Below are positions 1 through 10,041 of a DNA stretch of 64,000 bases, piece by piece. Location of the stretch: the NCBI GenBank assembly GCA_033063855.1, contig CP093831.1:16430001-16494000 (forward strand), read 5' to 3'. Positions within the stretch are counted from its first letter, which is position 1. The number at the start of each line of letters is the position of its first letter. The DNA is from Smittia aterrima. Its lineage: Eukaryota; Arthropoda; Insecta; Diptera; Chironomidae. The notes beneath the pieces were generated by a model. That model saw nothing but the letters and a program-made list of their open reading frames with translations, made no database searches and was not told the origin of the DNA. The translations under genes and the position numbers were made by a program.

Positions 1-2872
1 AAAGAATTCGAGAAAATCCTCGAGAAATATGATAGAGCTCAAAATGAAATCTACAGGCTTCAATCAAGAGTTGACACAGCTGAAGCTGATCGCAATCGAC
101 TCGAAGTTGAAGCCGAAAGATCCACTTTAGCTGCTACGAAAGCTCGAGAGGATTTACGAAAATTGCAAGAAGAGACCTCAAGATTGCAGGAAGCTTGCGA
201 TAGAGCTGCACTTCAGCTTGGTCGTCACAAAGAGTTGGAAGATAAGGCAAAGGAGGAAGTCGATCTATTCCGAGAAAGAGCCGATAAATACCAAGGTGAC
301 GTTCGTAAACTTCAAGCTGAAAAGGAACACCTAATGGCAGAGGCTGAACGACTAAGCTATGAAGTCGAACGAAGCCATAATACTCACACAAAGCATAATG
401 CTGCTTTAGAAAGTGCTCACGAAGAAGCTGCCAGACTTAATATTGAACTGGAGAAAATGCGAGAACGTTATCAGAAGTCAGAAGCAGAACTTCGTCACCT
501 GCAAGAGAACGAGCAGCATTCTAGAGAAAGTCAAAGATTGAAAGATGAAAATGAGAGATTACGTGCAAGAATGGACAAAGTAATGATGGAGCTTGAACAG
601 ATTCGTGGAAAGTCACAATACGAACAAGAGGCTTACGAGAAGTTCAAAGAAAAGCTGCAACAGAAGGAGAACGACTTGAGTGCGCTCGAGGCGAAGTTGC
701 ACGAAACCACTTTGCAATTAGAACTATCCCGTCAGGAAACACAAAAATACATTGGAAGCCAAGATAAGCAACGCAACGACCTGGAGCGAACTCACATTGA
801 ATACGAAAAGCTTCGAGATAGATACGAGAAGATTTTGAAAGAAATGGAGCGATTGAAACAATCATCGAGCACGAATCTCAATAGTATAAGCCCAAGTCAA
901 TCGATGGTGAATAATCAAGCTCCTTTGAATCCTGCTGATCGCGGTGAAGTCGAACGACTTCGCGAAAGATTGGAGAAGACTCTACAAGTAAGAATAATTT
1001 CCTCAGAGGATTGAAGAAAATTTCTAATTTGTTTCTTTACAGCAACGAGACGCAACTGAAATGGAAGCTGGACGCTTAGCGAAGGAACTCGAAAAAGCAC
1101 AGATCCATATGACAAAGCAACAAGAAGCCTACGAGTCTACTCGAATTGAGTTCGAACGAATGTCTGCTGAGCTCAATCGCGTGCTTGAACTTCTTGAGAA
1201 ATCAGAAGCCGAGAAAGAGTCAATGCGTCATAACGCGAAGGTATACGAGAAGCGTGACGTTCATGCAGGTCAAGTAGAGAAGGGAATGATGAAACTTGAG
1301 TCAGACTGCAAGCAACTTACAGCTGAGCGAGATCAGTTGGTGCTGCAACTTGAAAAGAGTCAGGAAATGTTGATGAACTTCCAGAAAGAATTGACTGGTG
1401 CTGAACAAGAACTTCAACGATTGCGTCAAGAAAATCAAACGTGAGAAAACTTTTAACTAAAGATTTTATCAAATAATGAACTTTTTCGATTTCTTTTGAC
1501 AGTTTGCGCAACAGAAGTCCACAACAAGTACAGCAAATGCAACAAGAGATCATGCGATTGCAACAAATGCTTCAAGAAGCTGGTACACGAGGAAATGCTG
1601 CTGGCGGTAACGCAGCTGAGTTGGAGCAATGGCGTAAAGTCATCGAACAAGAGAAGACACGAGCAGACCAAGCTGAGATGGCAATTCAAGAGTTCCAAAA
1701 ACATCATCAAGCGATGGACAAACAGCTGCAGCAACAAAATCAGCAGCTTCAGACTCTCCAGCAACAAATTCAAACTCACACGAACACAATTCAGCAGCAG
1801 CAGCAACAAATTCAAACTCAACAGCAGCAATTGCAGCAGAAGCCACAACAAAATCAGAACAACACTCAAAACAATGCACAAATCAATCAGCAACTCGAGG
1901 CGCTTAAGAAGGAACTCCAAGGAGCAACAGTTGAGCGAGATCGTTTCCAATCACAACTCGAAATGCTGGTCACTGAACTTGAGAAAAGTCAATTGGAGCT
2001 GCTCGAAGCTAACAAGAAGATTCAATCGGTTCAACAGAACAATGTTGGTCATCAACAGCAAGACGAGCAAGTCAGAAAGCAACTGGAGGGACAGATCAAG
2101 CAAATCGAAGACGCGAAAATGCATTTGGACAATGAAAAGAAAGCCTTCGATGATCAAAAGTAATTTATTGTCTCTTTTATTGATTTCAACGTTAACACAA
2201 TTATTTTCTTTCCACTCAGGAAATCAGTCGAGAAGAAACGCAAAGAGGTTGAAGCTAAAGAACAAAAGATGGGAGAACTCAATCAACAACTCAACAAGCG
2301 TAAAGAGCAAATGGATCAATTGGAGAAGTCACTGCAGAAAGCTGGCGGAACAACCGCTGCAACCACAGAACTCAGTAGAAAATTGGCAGAAACCCAGCAG
2401 CAACTTGAAGCGTAAGTTTATCATTTTGGGATTTGCTTACGTGCCAACTTAGCTCTCTATTAATATTTGAATCACTTTAACTTTTCAGTACAATTAAGCA
2501 GTTGGAATCTTCCAATGAGGAATCTAAACGAGCTGCACAAGAAACTGAACGTTTGCTTCAACTCGTTCAAATGTCACAAGAAGAGCAAAACTCGAAAGAA
2601 AAGACAATCATGGACTTGCAACAGTAATTCAATCAATCAACTATTTTCTCGATAGATTGCTTCAATTATTTTCCTTTCAGGGCACTCAAGAACGCTCAAG
2701 CGAAACTTCAAGCAAAACCAGCCAACCCAGCCGCGGCGGCTGCCGCACAAGCAGAGGTAAAGTTCGCAAATTGATTAATGTTCTTTCTAACTTGCTAATC
2801 GGGTCGTTTCTCTCTCTCTCACAACAGGGCGCCGCTCAACAAGCTGCCGGATTCCTTAAAAGCTTTTTCTAA
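1..2872 (+). CDS. brp: Bruchpilot/ELKS-CAST active-zone scaffold, C-terminal part (5' truncated)
   Basis: This is the C-terminal part of the presynaptic active-zone scaffold Bruchpilot (ELKS/CAST family), which clusters calcium channels and tethers synaptic vesicles. Seven coding exons join in frame: 1-987, 1043-1440, 1503-2159, 2220-2411, 2489-2623, 2681-2756 and 2828-2872, giving 829 codons plus stop; the frame is open from the first base, so the gene starts outside the window. All introns are GT-AG and 54-77 bp. The product is almost entirely heptad-rich coiled coil, dense in Glu, Lys, Arg and Gln. A Gln-rich block with CAG/CAA runs lies at 1720-1900. The last exon is tiny (14 residues) and ends in Phe-Phe. 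The Gln-rich C-terminal half is typical of insect Bruchpilot and absent from vertebrate ELKS. In Drosophila the extreme C-terminus tethers vesicles, so the separate last exon is notable. The family call is firm; the exact ends of the small exons rest on splice signals. Confidence 0.9.
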
Positions 2873-2912
2873 ATTATCTATTCATCTTCTCCTATTACAT
2901 TCACATTTATAT

Positions 2913-2918
2913 AATAAA
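2913..2918 (+). terminator. Polyadenylation signal AATAAA of brp
   Basis: AATAAA lies 41 bp after the brp stop codon, a normal spacing for a short 3' UTR. The AT-rich stretch downstream offers further possible sites, so longer 3' UTR forms are possible. Confidence 0.6.
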
Positions 2919-4580
2919 GCGCCATTACTCAACGATATATTTTTTAATCTCCATGTCGTCGTCAATGCTTTTTAAAGAGATTTATGAGCAATCTGAAATC
3001 GAATAAAATAACAAGGAAGGGAGAGACAACAATAATGAAATTACAAGAAAACATTGGAAACCGACGATGACGAGAGGGAGGCAAAAACTTATTGATTGCT
3101 GAGAGTTTATCGAACGGAAGTTAGAACTAATTGGCTCCACGATGGAAACAATCACTTTTTTGGAGAAACCGAATCACATTTTCGTGATTTAAAACTCGAA
3201 ACAAAAAGTGAGTAGGAAAAGTTTAGCTTTGAGCTTTTGCCTTGAGCTTTCGAAAGCTTTTCCAAATGAGCTTTCGTTAGCTTGGTAATTTATTTTAATT
3301 AGACGACTAACGATGTCTCTGTCTTTTAATGATTTCAGGATGTGACGTGAAGTTGCGACAATTTTTTATGCAAATGAAGTAAGAGAGATAAAAATCTTTA
3401 GAAACGAAATGAAAGAATCAATTAAGCTCACCAAAAGGGAAAACTTTATTCAATCTTCTGAGACATCGCACTAGATAGAAATTATTTGTCGAGAATATTT
3501 CGTTTCATTTGTTATGATGGTACAAATCAAATGATTTATTTATAAAGCGTTTGCTAACTTAACTTTTGTTTCGTCCCCGTTCGTGTTTCGATACTTCCGC
3601 AATATTTTGTGAATCCTTTAGATCGATTAACTTTAACTATCCGTAACCATATCAATTCAATTAAAAAGTCTTTGTATATTTGAGGGAAATAAATTTATTT
3701 AAACAAACCGATATTAAACTGCAAAGAAAAAAACTTCTGCGAAAGACAGTATTAAGTGAACAAGGTTAGTCGTTAGAGTAGCGATTTAGATCAAACTGTG
3801 AACTCATTCCTTCAAATCCAAAACTTTAAACTTCATAGAAAGAAAAAGAAAAAACCATTTCCGACTTATTTTTCAACTTGTCCGCAAATTAAATTAGAAT
3901 TTCCACTCTTGGATGGACGAAGAAAGATAATTGAAACATGATAAGTATAATTATAACTTTATAGACAATAAACTTTGTGTATGTCGGACGAAGTGGTTGA
4001 TTAAAAAAGCGCAAGTCGCTCTTGATTTTATTTCAATTTTAATGCTTCCACTGTCTGAATTCTAATTCTCACGCAGGTTTAATCATTTAACTCACCAATT
4101 GATTCGTTTAAATCAAATTCTTGAGTAGCTTCGGCTCGACTAAGAAAGCTTTTGCACTGCACAATTGAGATTTAAGATTTTTTTCTTTTTTCTACGACTC
4201 ACTTTGTAAGCTTTTATCTCTTTCTCAAGACAAAAAAAATGAAACTTATTCACTTTCCGCCCTTTCTTTAGTGTGAGAGCAACCACCATTTCAATGTTTT
4301 TGTAAAATAATATACAAACTAACGTGGATAACGTGTAAATACATGAACTAACTATCGCCACTTTCGATTAAATGCTTAAAACAAACAAACGCAAAACAAA
4401 AAGAGTTTAAAATCTATGAAAATATTAAAAGGAAATCTTTATGATGACCAAACCAAGAACAAATTGAACTAGTAAAGTAAAAAAAACGAACAAAGCTTTA
4501 CCATCGCTTACCTGACATTGAAACAAAAAAAAAAGAAATTCAAGAGAATTGTTGACAACAAATTAAAAGTATCTTTGTTA

Positions 4581-4657
4581 TGATTGTTAAAATGTTCGAA
4601 GAAAACTTTCGACGTCTGTCTCGGGTCTTGACTCGTCCGAAAGCTTCCGAACATAAT
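4581..4657. repeat. Bulged inverted repeat (hairpin, about 77 nt)
   Basis: The arm at 4594-4613 (starts GTTCGAAG, ends CTTTCGAC) pairs with the arm at 4635-4652 (GTCCGAAAG...CCGAAC), with an A-bulge in the 5' arm and a 21-nt loop. AT/AT extends the stem, and TGATT at 4581-4585 can pair with AATCA beyond the 3' arm after a bulge. About 20 pairs form in total. No known RNA family is recognised. Confidence 0.4.
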
Positions 4658-5569
4658 CAAGCGAACAGAACAAATTTTTAACATAAAACTTGGGAAATGA
4701 GTTGTGGAAACTGCAAGCAGATATCATCACGAGTAACAGCAAAGAGTTTTTTTTTGCAATTACGTCAGACTTTAGCAAGAAAGTCTGATTATGTGTTCTC
4801 TATTTGTATTCAATATCTCAAAGTATCTGCGATGAACAAAAAAAAAGGTAAAAACGCTCGTGCGGTTGATGAAGACAATGAGGAAACTTAAGACGACCTA
4901 GCACAATTAAAGAACATTATAAAACAATGATTAGAGTACTCTTTCAAGCTACTCATCTGAGTGAGGTGAGTGCAATGAAAATATTTTGAATTCAACTTAA
5001 ACGAAATATTTTCGTTCATTCGCGTCTTCAGAATAAATGTGTTCAGCCTAACTAACTTACCGACTAAAAGAACTAACTTTGTTAGAAGAAGAAAAAACTG
5101 AAAACAATTTTGATCTTGAACTCAATGTTTAGAACAAAGAAAGAAAAAATATTTCGATAACAAAATATTACGTTAAGCGTTTAACATTAAAGAAAAGAAA
5201 AAAAAATCTATAAATTCTCTCAAAACGCCATAAAAAAAATCTTTTTCGAGACTCTCATCATGATGGAAGGATGTTCATTATTATTCGTTAATGTATAAAA
5301 GAAGTAATAAATATGAAATGGACCAGCCCGAATATTATCAAAACTTAAGTAAACGCATGACACAAACTCATCCAGTCTCATGTGATGGCGGCAACAAAGA
5401 AACATCCACACAATCCACATAATTCTCATGGGACGTCCCCGTTCCTTTCTGCGATTCTTTTGATTACATATCCAAGTATTTAAATATATGAGATGAAAAT
5501 ATAAAAGATGATGATAGAATCCTTTATTCTGTTAAAGAGTTATTATGTATTTTATGGTGATGGACAGAA

Positions 5570-5600
5570 GCTTTCTCTCAAATCCTGAAAGAGAGAAAGC
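5570..5600. repeat. Perfect 10-bp inverted repeat with 11-nt loop
   Basis: GCTTTCTCTC at 5570-5579 is exactly complementary to GAGAGAAAGC at 5591-5600. A repeat of this size may occur by chance in a window of this length, so I claim no function. Confidence 0.4.
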
Positions 5601-6397
5601 GAATTAAAGTTTTACGTTTCTTTTATTTTTCGATATGAACGTTGCTGAGTTTAGTTTTATTTTGTAACAATTGTTTATGAGTTTCATCGTGGAACTTTCC
5701 CTCGATTTTAAACTTGAAGTCAAGTCTTGATTTTATGAGACATATCGTCTCACTCATTGATGCATTACAACATTGTTGATGTTAGTCTAATGGTTAAATG
5801 AAGATACAGTTATCAGTCAAGAAATCAAGGACTCCATATACATCAAGACAAAGAAAAAAAATGAAGTTTTGTTTAGTTCAGATTGATAAGAAAACAAAAA
5901 GTAAAAATATCCCGAAAAATTACCAAGAAATCGATCAGAGTTATTTGAATCTTAAACAAGTTCAACGTTCTCAAATTACAAGACAAAAGAAAAAAAAATA
6001 TTCATATTTGATTATTGAATGAAATACTTATTAAAACAATTAAAAACTTAAGATCGATCGCTAATAAAATAATGTGTGCATAAACGGATTAAAATATTAA
6101 TAAAGCAAAATGTTATATTATTGAACAATTAAACTTGAAAGCATTTTGTAAAAATTTCCTTCTCTTTACAGACTTTGTCGCCACATGATGCTGACTCAAA
6201 ACGTGAGAGATATCAACTTAATTTTCTTTGACTTTGTCATGGAGACAAAAAAGGTTTCAACCTTGGCTCGAGCTGTAAAAATCAATATTTTGAATAATAG
6301 AAGACGATGTCATAATGTGCTTTACACATTCTCCTTTATTCAGAGTTGAGAGGAGAAAACGTGACAAGATTGAGTAATAAAATTTTCATGTTAATGT

Positions 6398-7194
6398 TTA
6401 GATTCTAAAATTTGATGGCCTCTGATAATATTCAGAAAAGTCAGAGGCAAACATTCCAGCTTCAGCTGCTTTGTCCATTTTCAAGTCGTTTGCGGTTGGT
6501 TTACTGTTTACTTTGATTGAACTGATGACGACAGTGTTGCGTTGTTGTTTTTTTACGGACAACACGGGAGGAGCGTTTAAAATAAGCTTTTGATAGCTCT
6601 TCGAGTTCACGATACCGATAATTTTAAAGAGTGCAAGGGAACAATTCCACATGTAGCCCAAGAGTAAAATAAAGAAGCCTCCGAAGCTACAGGCGAGAAT
6701 AAGAACACCCAAGTTAAGTTGCTTCTTGAAAATCATCATGACCATGACATGAGCGGCGAAGAATAAACAGAGACGAGCGAAATCCAAGATAATGTAAGGA
6801 ACGAGAAGCCAACGCCATATCTTCAAAGCGGCGATGATGTTCAACAAGCACGCGACTACAAATGAGCCTGAGAATACCAACACGGCCAATCGAAATTCTG
6901 CAGTGTCTGAGAAATAAAAACTTCTTGATAAATAAAATCGTTCGTGTTATGTCGAGAATCTTCTTTACACTTCTCGGCGAGTTTTAAAAAGTTGTCAAAT
7001 ACTTGATTCGATGAGTAATCCTCAATGTGTTCCTCTACATCATCGATAAGACGTTTGAAATGATTTGTGTCGTTTAAAAGAGTGTAAACCAATGAAACGG
7101 AAGATTGTACACAAGCTAAAAAGCTACAAACAATCACTCCGAGTCTCACAGGGAAATAAAAGCAAAAATATTTTATCAAAACCATTTCCTTCAA
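6398..7194 (-). CDS. Small four-helix membrane protein (insect DUF4728/pasiflora-like)
   Basis: Two exons on the minus strand, 7194-6969 and 6906-6398, are joined over a 62-bp GT-AG intron (donor GTAAAG, acceptor TTTCTCAG). Only this donor restores the frame. The product is 244 aa. It has four hydrophobic segments at about residues 15-40, 81-103, 108-134 and 139-165. A polar, acidic loop of about 40 residues (41-80) follows the first segment, and a hydrophilic Lys/Ser-containing tail of about 70 residues follows the last. The N-terminus carries a CFYF-x-x-R-x-G pattern just before helix 1, like the short insect four-TM proteins of the DUF4728 group, some of which act in septate junctions. Size and topology fit that group, but the family assignment is from memory and moderate. 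M4 is an alternative start. The gene is divergent from the glycine-rich gene, 482 bp apart. Confidence 0.7.
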
Positions 7195-7676
7195 CTTTCA
7201 CAATTCAACTGAACCTTTTCACTCGACCGTGACAAAGAAAAGTGATTCGAAGTGTAATTATCGTTGATAAGGATCGCAATGAAATCCTAAATGCATAAGC
7301 GATGTTACCTTACATGCTCAATTACGACGACATTAAACTCGAAGCCATGAACTGCGTGCGTTTGGAAATTTGTGATGACACAAACGCGTCGAGGTTTCCC
7401 TTTCGTTGACTACGTATAACCTGTTTGCAGTTAAACAAGCTTAATATTTCAATCCGAAAAAATCCCCAACGAGCGCATCACAGAGCATGAGTGATAATGA
7501 GTTTGTGACTTTAATACCAAGAGAAGTAAGAACAAGATTTCTTGTTTGCGATCTTCATGAATTCATATTTACGGAGAGCGTCGAAGACATTTCTCGCCGC
7601 TATAAATTAAGCGACGAGCAGCAAAAATGCTCACAGTCAACGTTAAGAACTTAGTGAAGAATCGTCTTTAAGAAAA
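7195..7676. promoter_or_regulatory. Divergent intergenic promoter region
   Basis: These 482 bp separate two genes reading away from each other. The right end holds a clear TATA box for the glycine-rich gene, listed separately. No TATA box is evident for the minus-strand gene. Confidence 0.5.
7601..7636 (+). promoter_or_regulatory. Core promoter of the glycine-rich gene: TATA box plus initiator-like site
   Basis: TATAAATT lies at 7601-7608 and TCACAGT, an initiator-like sequence, at 7631-7637, about 30 bp downstream, the usual TATA-to-start spacing. The ATG at 7677 would leave a 5' UTR of about 45 nt. A strong TATA promoter fits a highly expressed secreted or structural protein. Confidence 0.65.
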
Positions 7677-8572
7677 ATGAAGTCAGTTGCCGTTATTCTA
7701 GGACTTGTGGCTTTCGCCGCTGCCTTTCCAGTTGAAGAACAATCTGTGAGAGTAGTGAGAAATGTAGAAGGCTCAGCGGCTAACGCTGGCGCAAGCTCAC
7801 AAACTTTCCAACAACAACCAGGATTCGGAGGTGGTTTCGGAGGCTTCCCAGGACATGGCGGTTTCGGTGGATCTGCTTCTAATGCTGCGGCAGGAACTCA
7901 AAGCTTCAACCAAGGAGGACATGGAGGTGGTGCTTCAGGAAGTGCTGCTAACGCTGGTAAAAGAATAATATTTTTTCGTTGCTAAATATTTAATCAAAAA
8001 TATTTATTTAGCTGCATCATCTCAAACATTCAACCAGGGAGGTTTCGGCGGATTCCCTGGAGCTGGTTTCGGTGGTTTCCCAGGACAAGGCGGTTTCGGT
8101 GGATCTGCTTCTAACGCTGCTGCAGGATCTCAAACCTTCAACCAAGGAGGAGGATATGGAGGATTCGGTCAATCAGGATCAGCTGCAAACGCTGCTGCTG
8201 GAACCCAAACTTTCAATCAAGGAGGATACGGAGGCGGTTTGTCAGGAGGAGCTGCTAACGCTGCGGCTGGAACTCAAACTTTCAACCAAGGAGGTCATGG
8301 AGGTGGTCTCTCAGGAGGAGCAGCCAACGCAGCAGCTGGAACTCAAACTTTCACACAAGGCGGTCATGGAGGTGGTCTCTCAGGAGGAGCAGCCAACGCA
8401 GCAGCTGGAACACAGACATTCACTGAGGGCGGTCATGGAGGAGGCGTCTCTGGATCAGCAGCAAATGCCGGTAAGAAAAACCCACGTTGCATTGATTAAT
8501 CAAGTAAACGAACGTTATCTTTTTCGGTTTTTTCCTATAGCTGCCAATACCCAGACAATCGCTGCTTACTAA
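7677..8572 (+). CDS. Secreted glycine/alanine-rich tandem-repeat protein
   Basis: Three exons, 7677-7956, 8012-8470 and 8541-8572, encode 256 aa. Residues 1 to about 17 form a signal peptide (MKSVAVILGLVAFAAAF). A short charged segment follows, then Gly/Ala/Gln-rich repeats. The core unit reads roughly GGAANAAAGTQTFNQGGHGG. From 8224 the array has a strict 69-bp (23-residue) period with starts at 8224, 8293, 8362 and 8431; the preceding unit is 72 bp. The last units are nearly identical in DNA, so expansion was recent. Both introns are phase 1 and interrupt the same codon of the repeat (the Ala after SAANA). The gene appears to have grown by duplicating a unit that contained the splice site. 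I do not recognise the family. Silk, cuticle, chorion or peritrophic matrix protein, or a glycine-rich immune peptide, are all possible. The protein has no cysteine in its repeats. Confidence 0.85.
8152..8499 (+). repeat. Tandem 69-72 bp coding repeat array
   Basis: Successive units begin at 8152 (72 bp), 8224, 8293, 8362 and 8431 (69 bp each). The 8293 and 8362 units are almost identical at the nucleotide level. Such arrays commonly vary in copy number between alleles and may be collapsed in assemblies. Confidence 0.8.
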
Positions 8573-9268
8573 TTTTGAACTCTACTTCCCTGCTGATACG
8601 TTTTAGTGAACTTTGTTATCTCTTACCAGGAAAAAAAATGAAACATTAAAGCAAAACTTGAAAACCTCTGGTAAAATTTATAAATTTTGTTTTTATCAAG
8701 TGCCTCAAGGCCAAGATCACAAACTTGAAACCGGTTACTGCTTTAAATCGTTTTATTGACTTTTCGTCGCAAATTCGTCTTGACAAAAAAAATAGTTTTT
8801 AAAGGAAAAAAATGATAAATTACCAAATTATTCTTGAAAATGTTTACGTGAGAAGTTTGTCGTAAACAATGGCGGTTAGATGACAGGAAACAAATAAATA
8901 AAATTTGAAAATATTTCTGGATAACAAAACCTTTCAAAAGTTTATGTTGAGATCAACGCATTTGAGGGATTTCTCTTTTATCTTCTCTTCTCTCGCAAAA
9001 CATAAATGAGAGCGAGAAGCATAAAAATAACGCACACGTTGCATTAATTTTCATCGTCAGCCACATTTTCTCTGCCGTCTACGCTCAAACAGAGCGGCAA
9101 ATGTGATTGTGTGATGGTTTTTTGAGAGAATGTTACTACCTTTCTGTTTCATTTCATTCATACCCAAACCGACGAAGAGGTTTTTGTACAAATTCTCATC
9201 ACAAAGTCTGAAGTTTTAAGATGGCTGTCTTTCTGGCAAAAGAGAAAATTTGATTTTCGCGGCGCAAG
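8573..9268. other. Intergenic region: 3' end of glycine-rich gene and RYBP promoter
   Basis: No gene is seen. An ATTAAA near 8645 could serve the upstream gene. Around 9060-9110 is an imperfect inverted repeat (CACATTT...AAATGTG, with GCCG/CGGC inside). At 9221-9253 lies a 10-codon upstream ORF (ATG GCT...TGA) ending 15 bp before the RYBP start. Confidence 0.5.
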
Positions 9269-10041
9269 ATGAGCTCGGAAATGGATTCAAAGAACCAGAA
9301 AATAAAGAGGCCGAAGCGACAGCAGAAAGTAGTTGAAGATTATTGGGATTGTTCAGTTTGTACGTTCAGAAACACGGCTGAAGCCTTCAAGTGTCTCATG
9401 TGCGATGTCAGAAAAGGTAAAGTAAAAGTTTAGTGAAATCTACTCGCGCTTGAACCAAAGGATTGATCGTGCTTGTATCTCTATGTTGTTTGACGTAATA
9501 TAAATGAGATTCCGTCGGTCAAAATGATTGGGAAAGCCCCAAAACTTGACTGTGAAAATATTTTCAATTATCACAGCTGCAGACGGAAAAATTGTTTTCA
9601 TTGTGTGGGTGCACGAGCGAAAATAAATCAATAAAGAGTCTTTTGGTTCATGTTTTGATGTGTAAACATCGTCGCGAATGATTTCGCGATATTTACGCGA
9701 CAAATATCAATTGATTACGAATCATTTATTTAATTTTAGGAACGTCGACGAGAAAACCACGAATGAATTCTGCTCTCGTAAGTGCGCAACAACTTCAACT
9801 TCCTGGAAGTTCGGCGAACCCACACGGCTCTAAATCATCAAATAAACTTTCGCGAGGCAAAAACAAAAGATCGAAGTACGTGCGGTTGAAAAATATTGAT
9901 CGGACGAGCGGACAGACACGCGAAGTGACTGTGAACAGCGTGACTGTCGTCATCACTGAGTACAAGGCAAAAATAGTGAACAACCGAGAATCGCGGAACG
10001 ATTCAAGTGATTTTAGTGAAAGTAATGACTCGAGAAGTTAA
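9269..10041 (+). CDS. RYBP: RING1 and YY1-binding protein (RYBP/YAF2), Polycomb-associated
   Basis: Two exons, 9269-9416 and 9740-10041, are joined in phase 1 over a 323-bp GT-AG intron and encode 149 aa. A RanBP2-type zinc finger spans residues 24-50, with YWDCSVCTF and FKCLMCDVRKG supplying C28, C31, C42 and C45. The linker is basic. The conserved C-terminal block at about residues 94-130 (YVRLKNIDRTSGQ, then a beta-strand-like VTVNSVTVVITEYK) is the region that in the family binds RING1 proteins and PHO/YY1. The tail is Ser/Asp-rich. RYBP recruits non-canonical Polycomb repressive complex 1 and binds ubiquitinated H2A through its zinc finger. The domain order and the short length match insect RYBP. 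The start was chosen as the first ATG in frame with the finger; M5 is a nearby alternative. AATAAA near 10223 may be the poly(A) signal. Confidence 0.9.

Larger units (their letters stand above)
2873..6397. other. 3.5-kb AT-rich region between brp and the membrane-protein gene
   Basis: I find no credible gene here. Open frames are short, low in complexity and Lys/Asn/Phe-rich, as chance frames in AT-rich DNA are. The + strand is rich in A-runs. The proximal part is probably brp 3' UTR. It contains a bulged hairpin at 4581-4657 and a perfect 10-bp inverted repeat at 5570-5600. A TTTATT at 6335-6340 reads as AATAAA on the minus strand, 58 bp beyond the stop of the 6398-7194 gene. Confidence 0.6.

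Noticed and set aside
1453..1950. 165-codon Leu-rich minus-strand frame
   Set aside because: It is an antisense shadow of CAG/CAA-rich brp coding sequence; Leu-rich only because of that.
1496..2452. 318-codon + strand frame overlapping brp exons 3-4
   Set aside because: It is a +1-frame shadow of the Gln-rich coiled coil (Asn/Ser/Lys-rich), running through two real introns.
8072..8572. 166-codon frame overlapping the glycine-rich repeats
   Set aside because: It is the alternate frame of the same tandem repeat and reads across the second intron.
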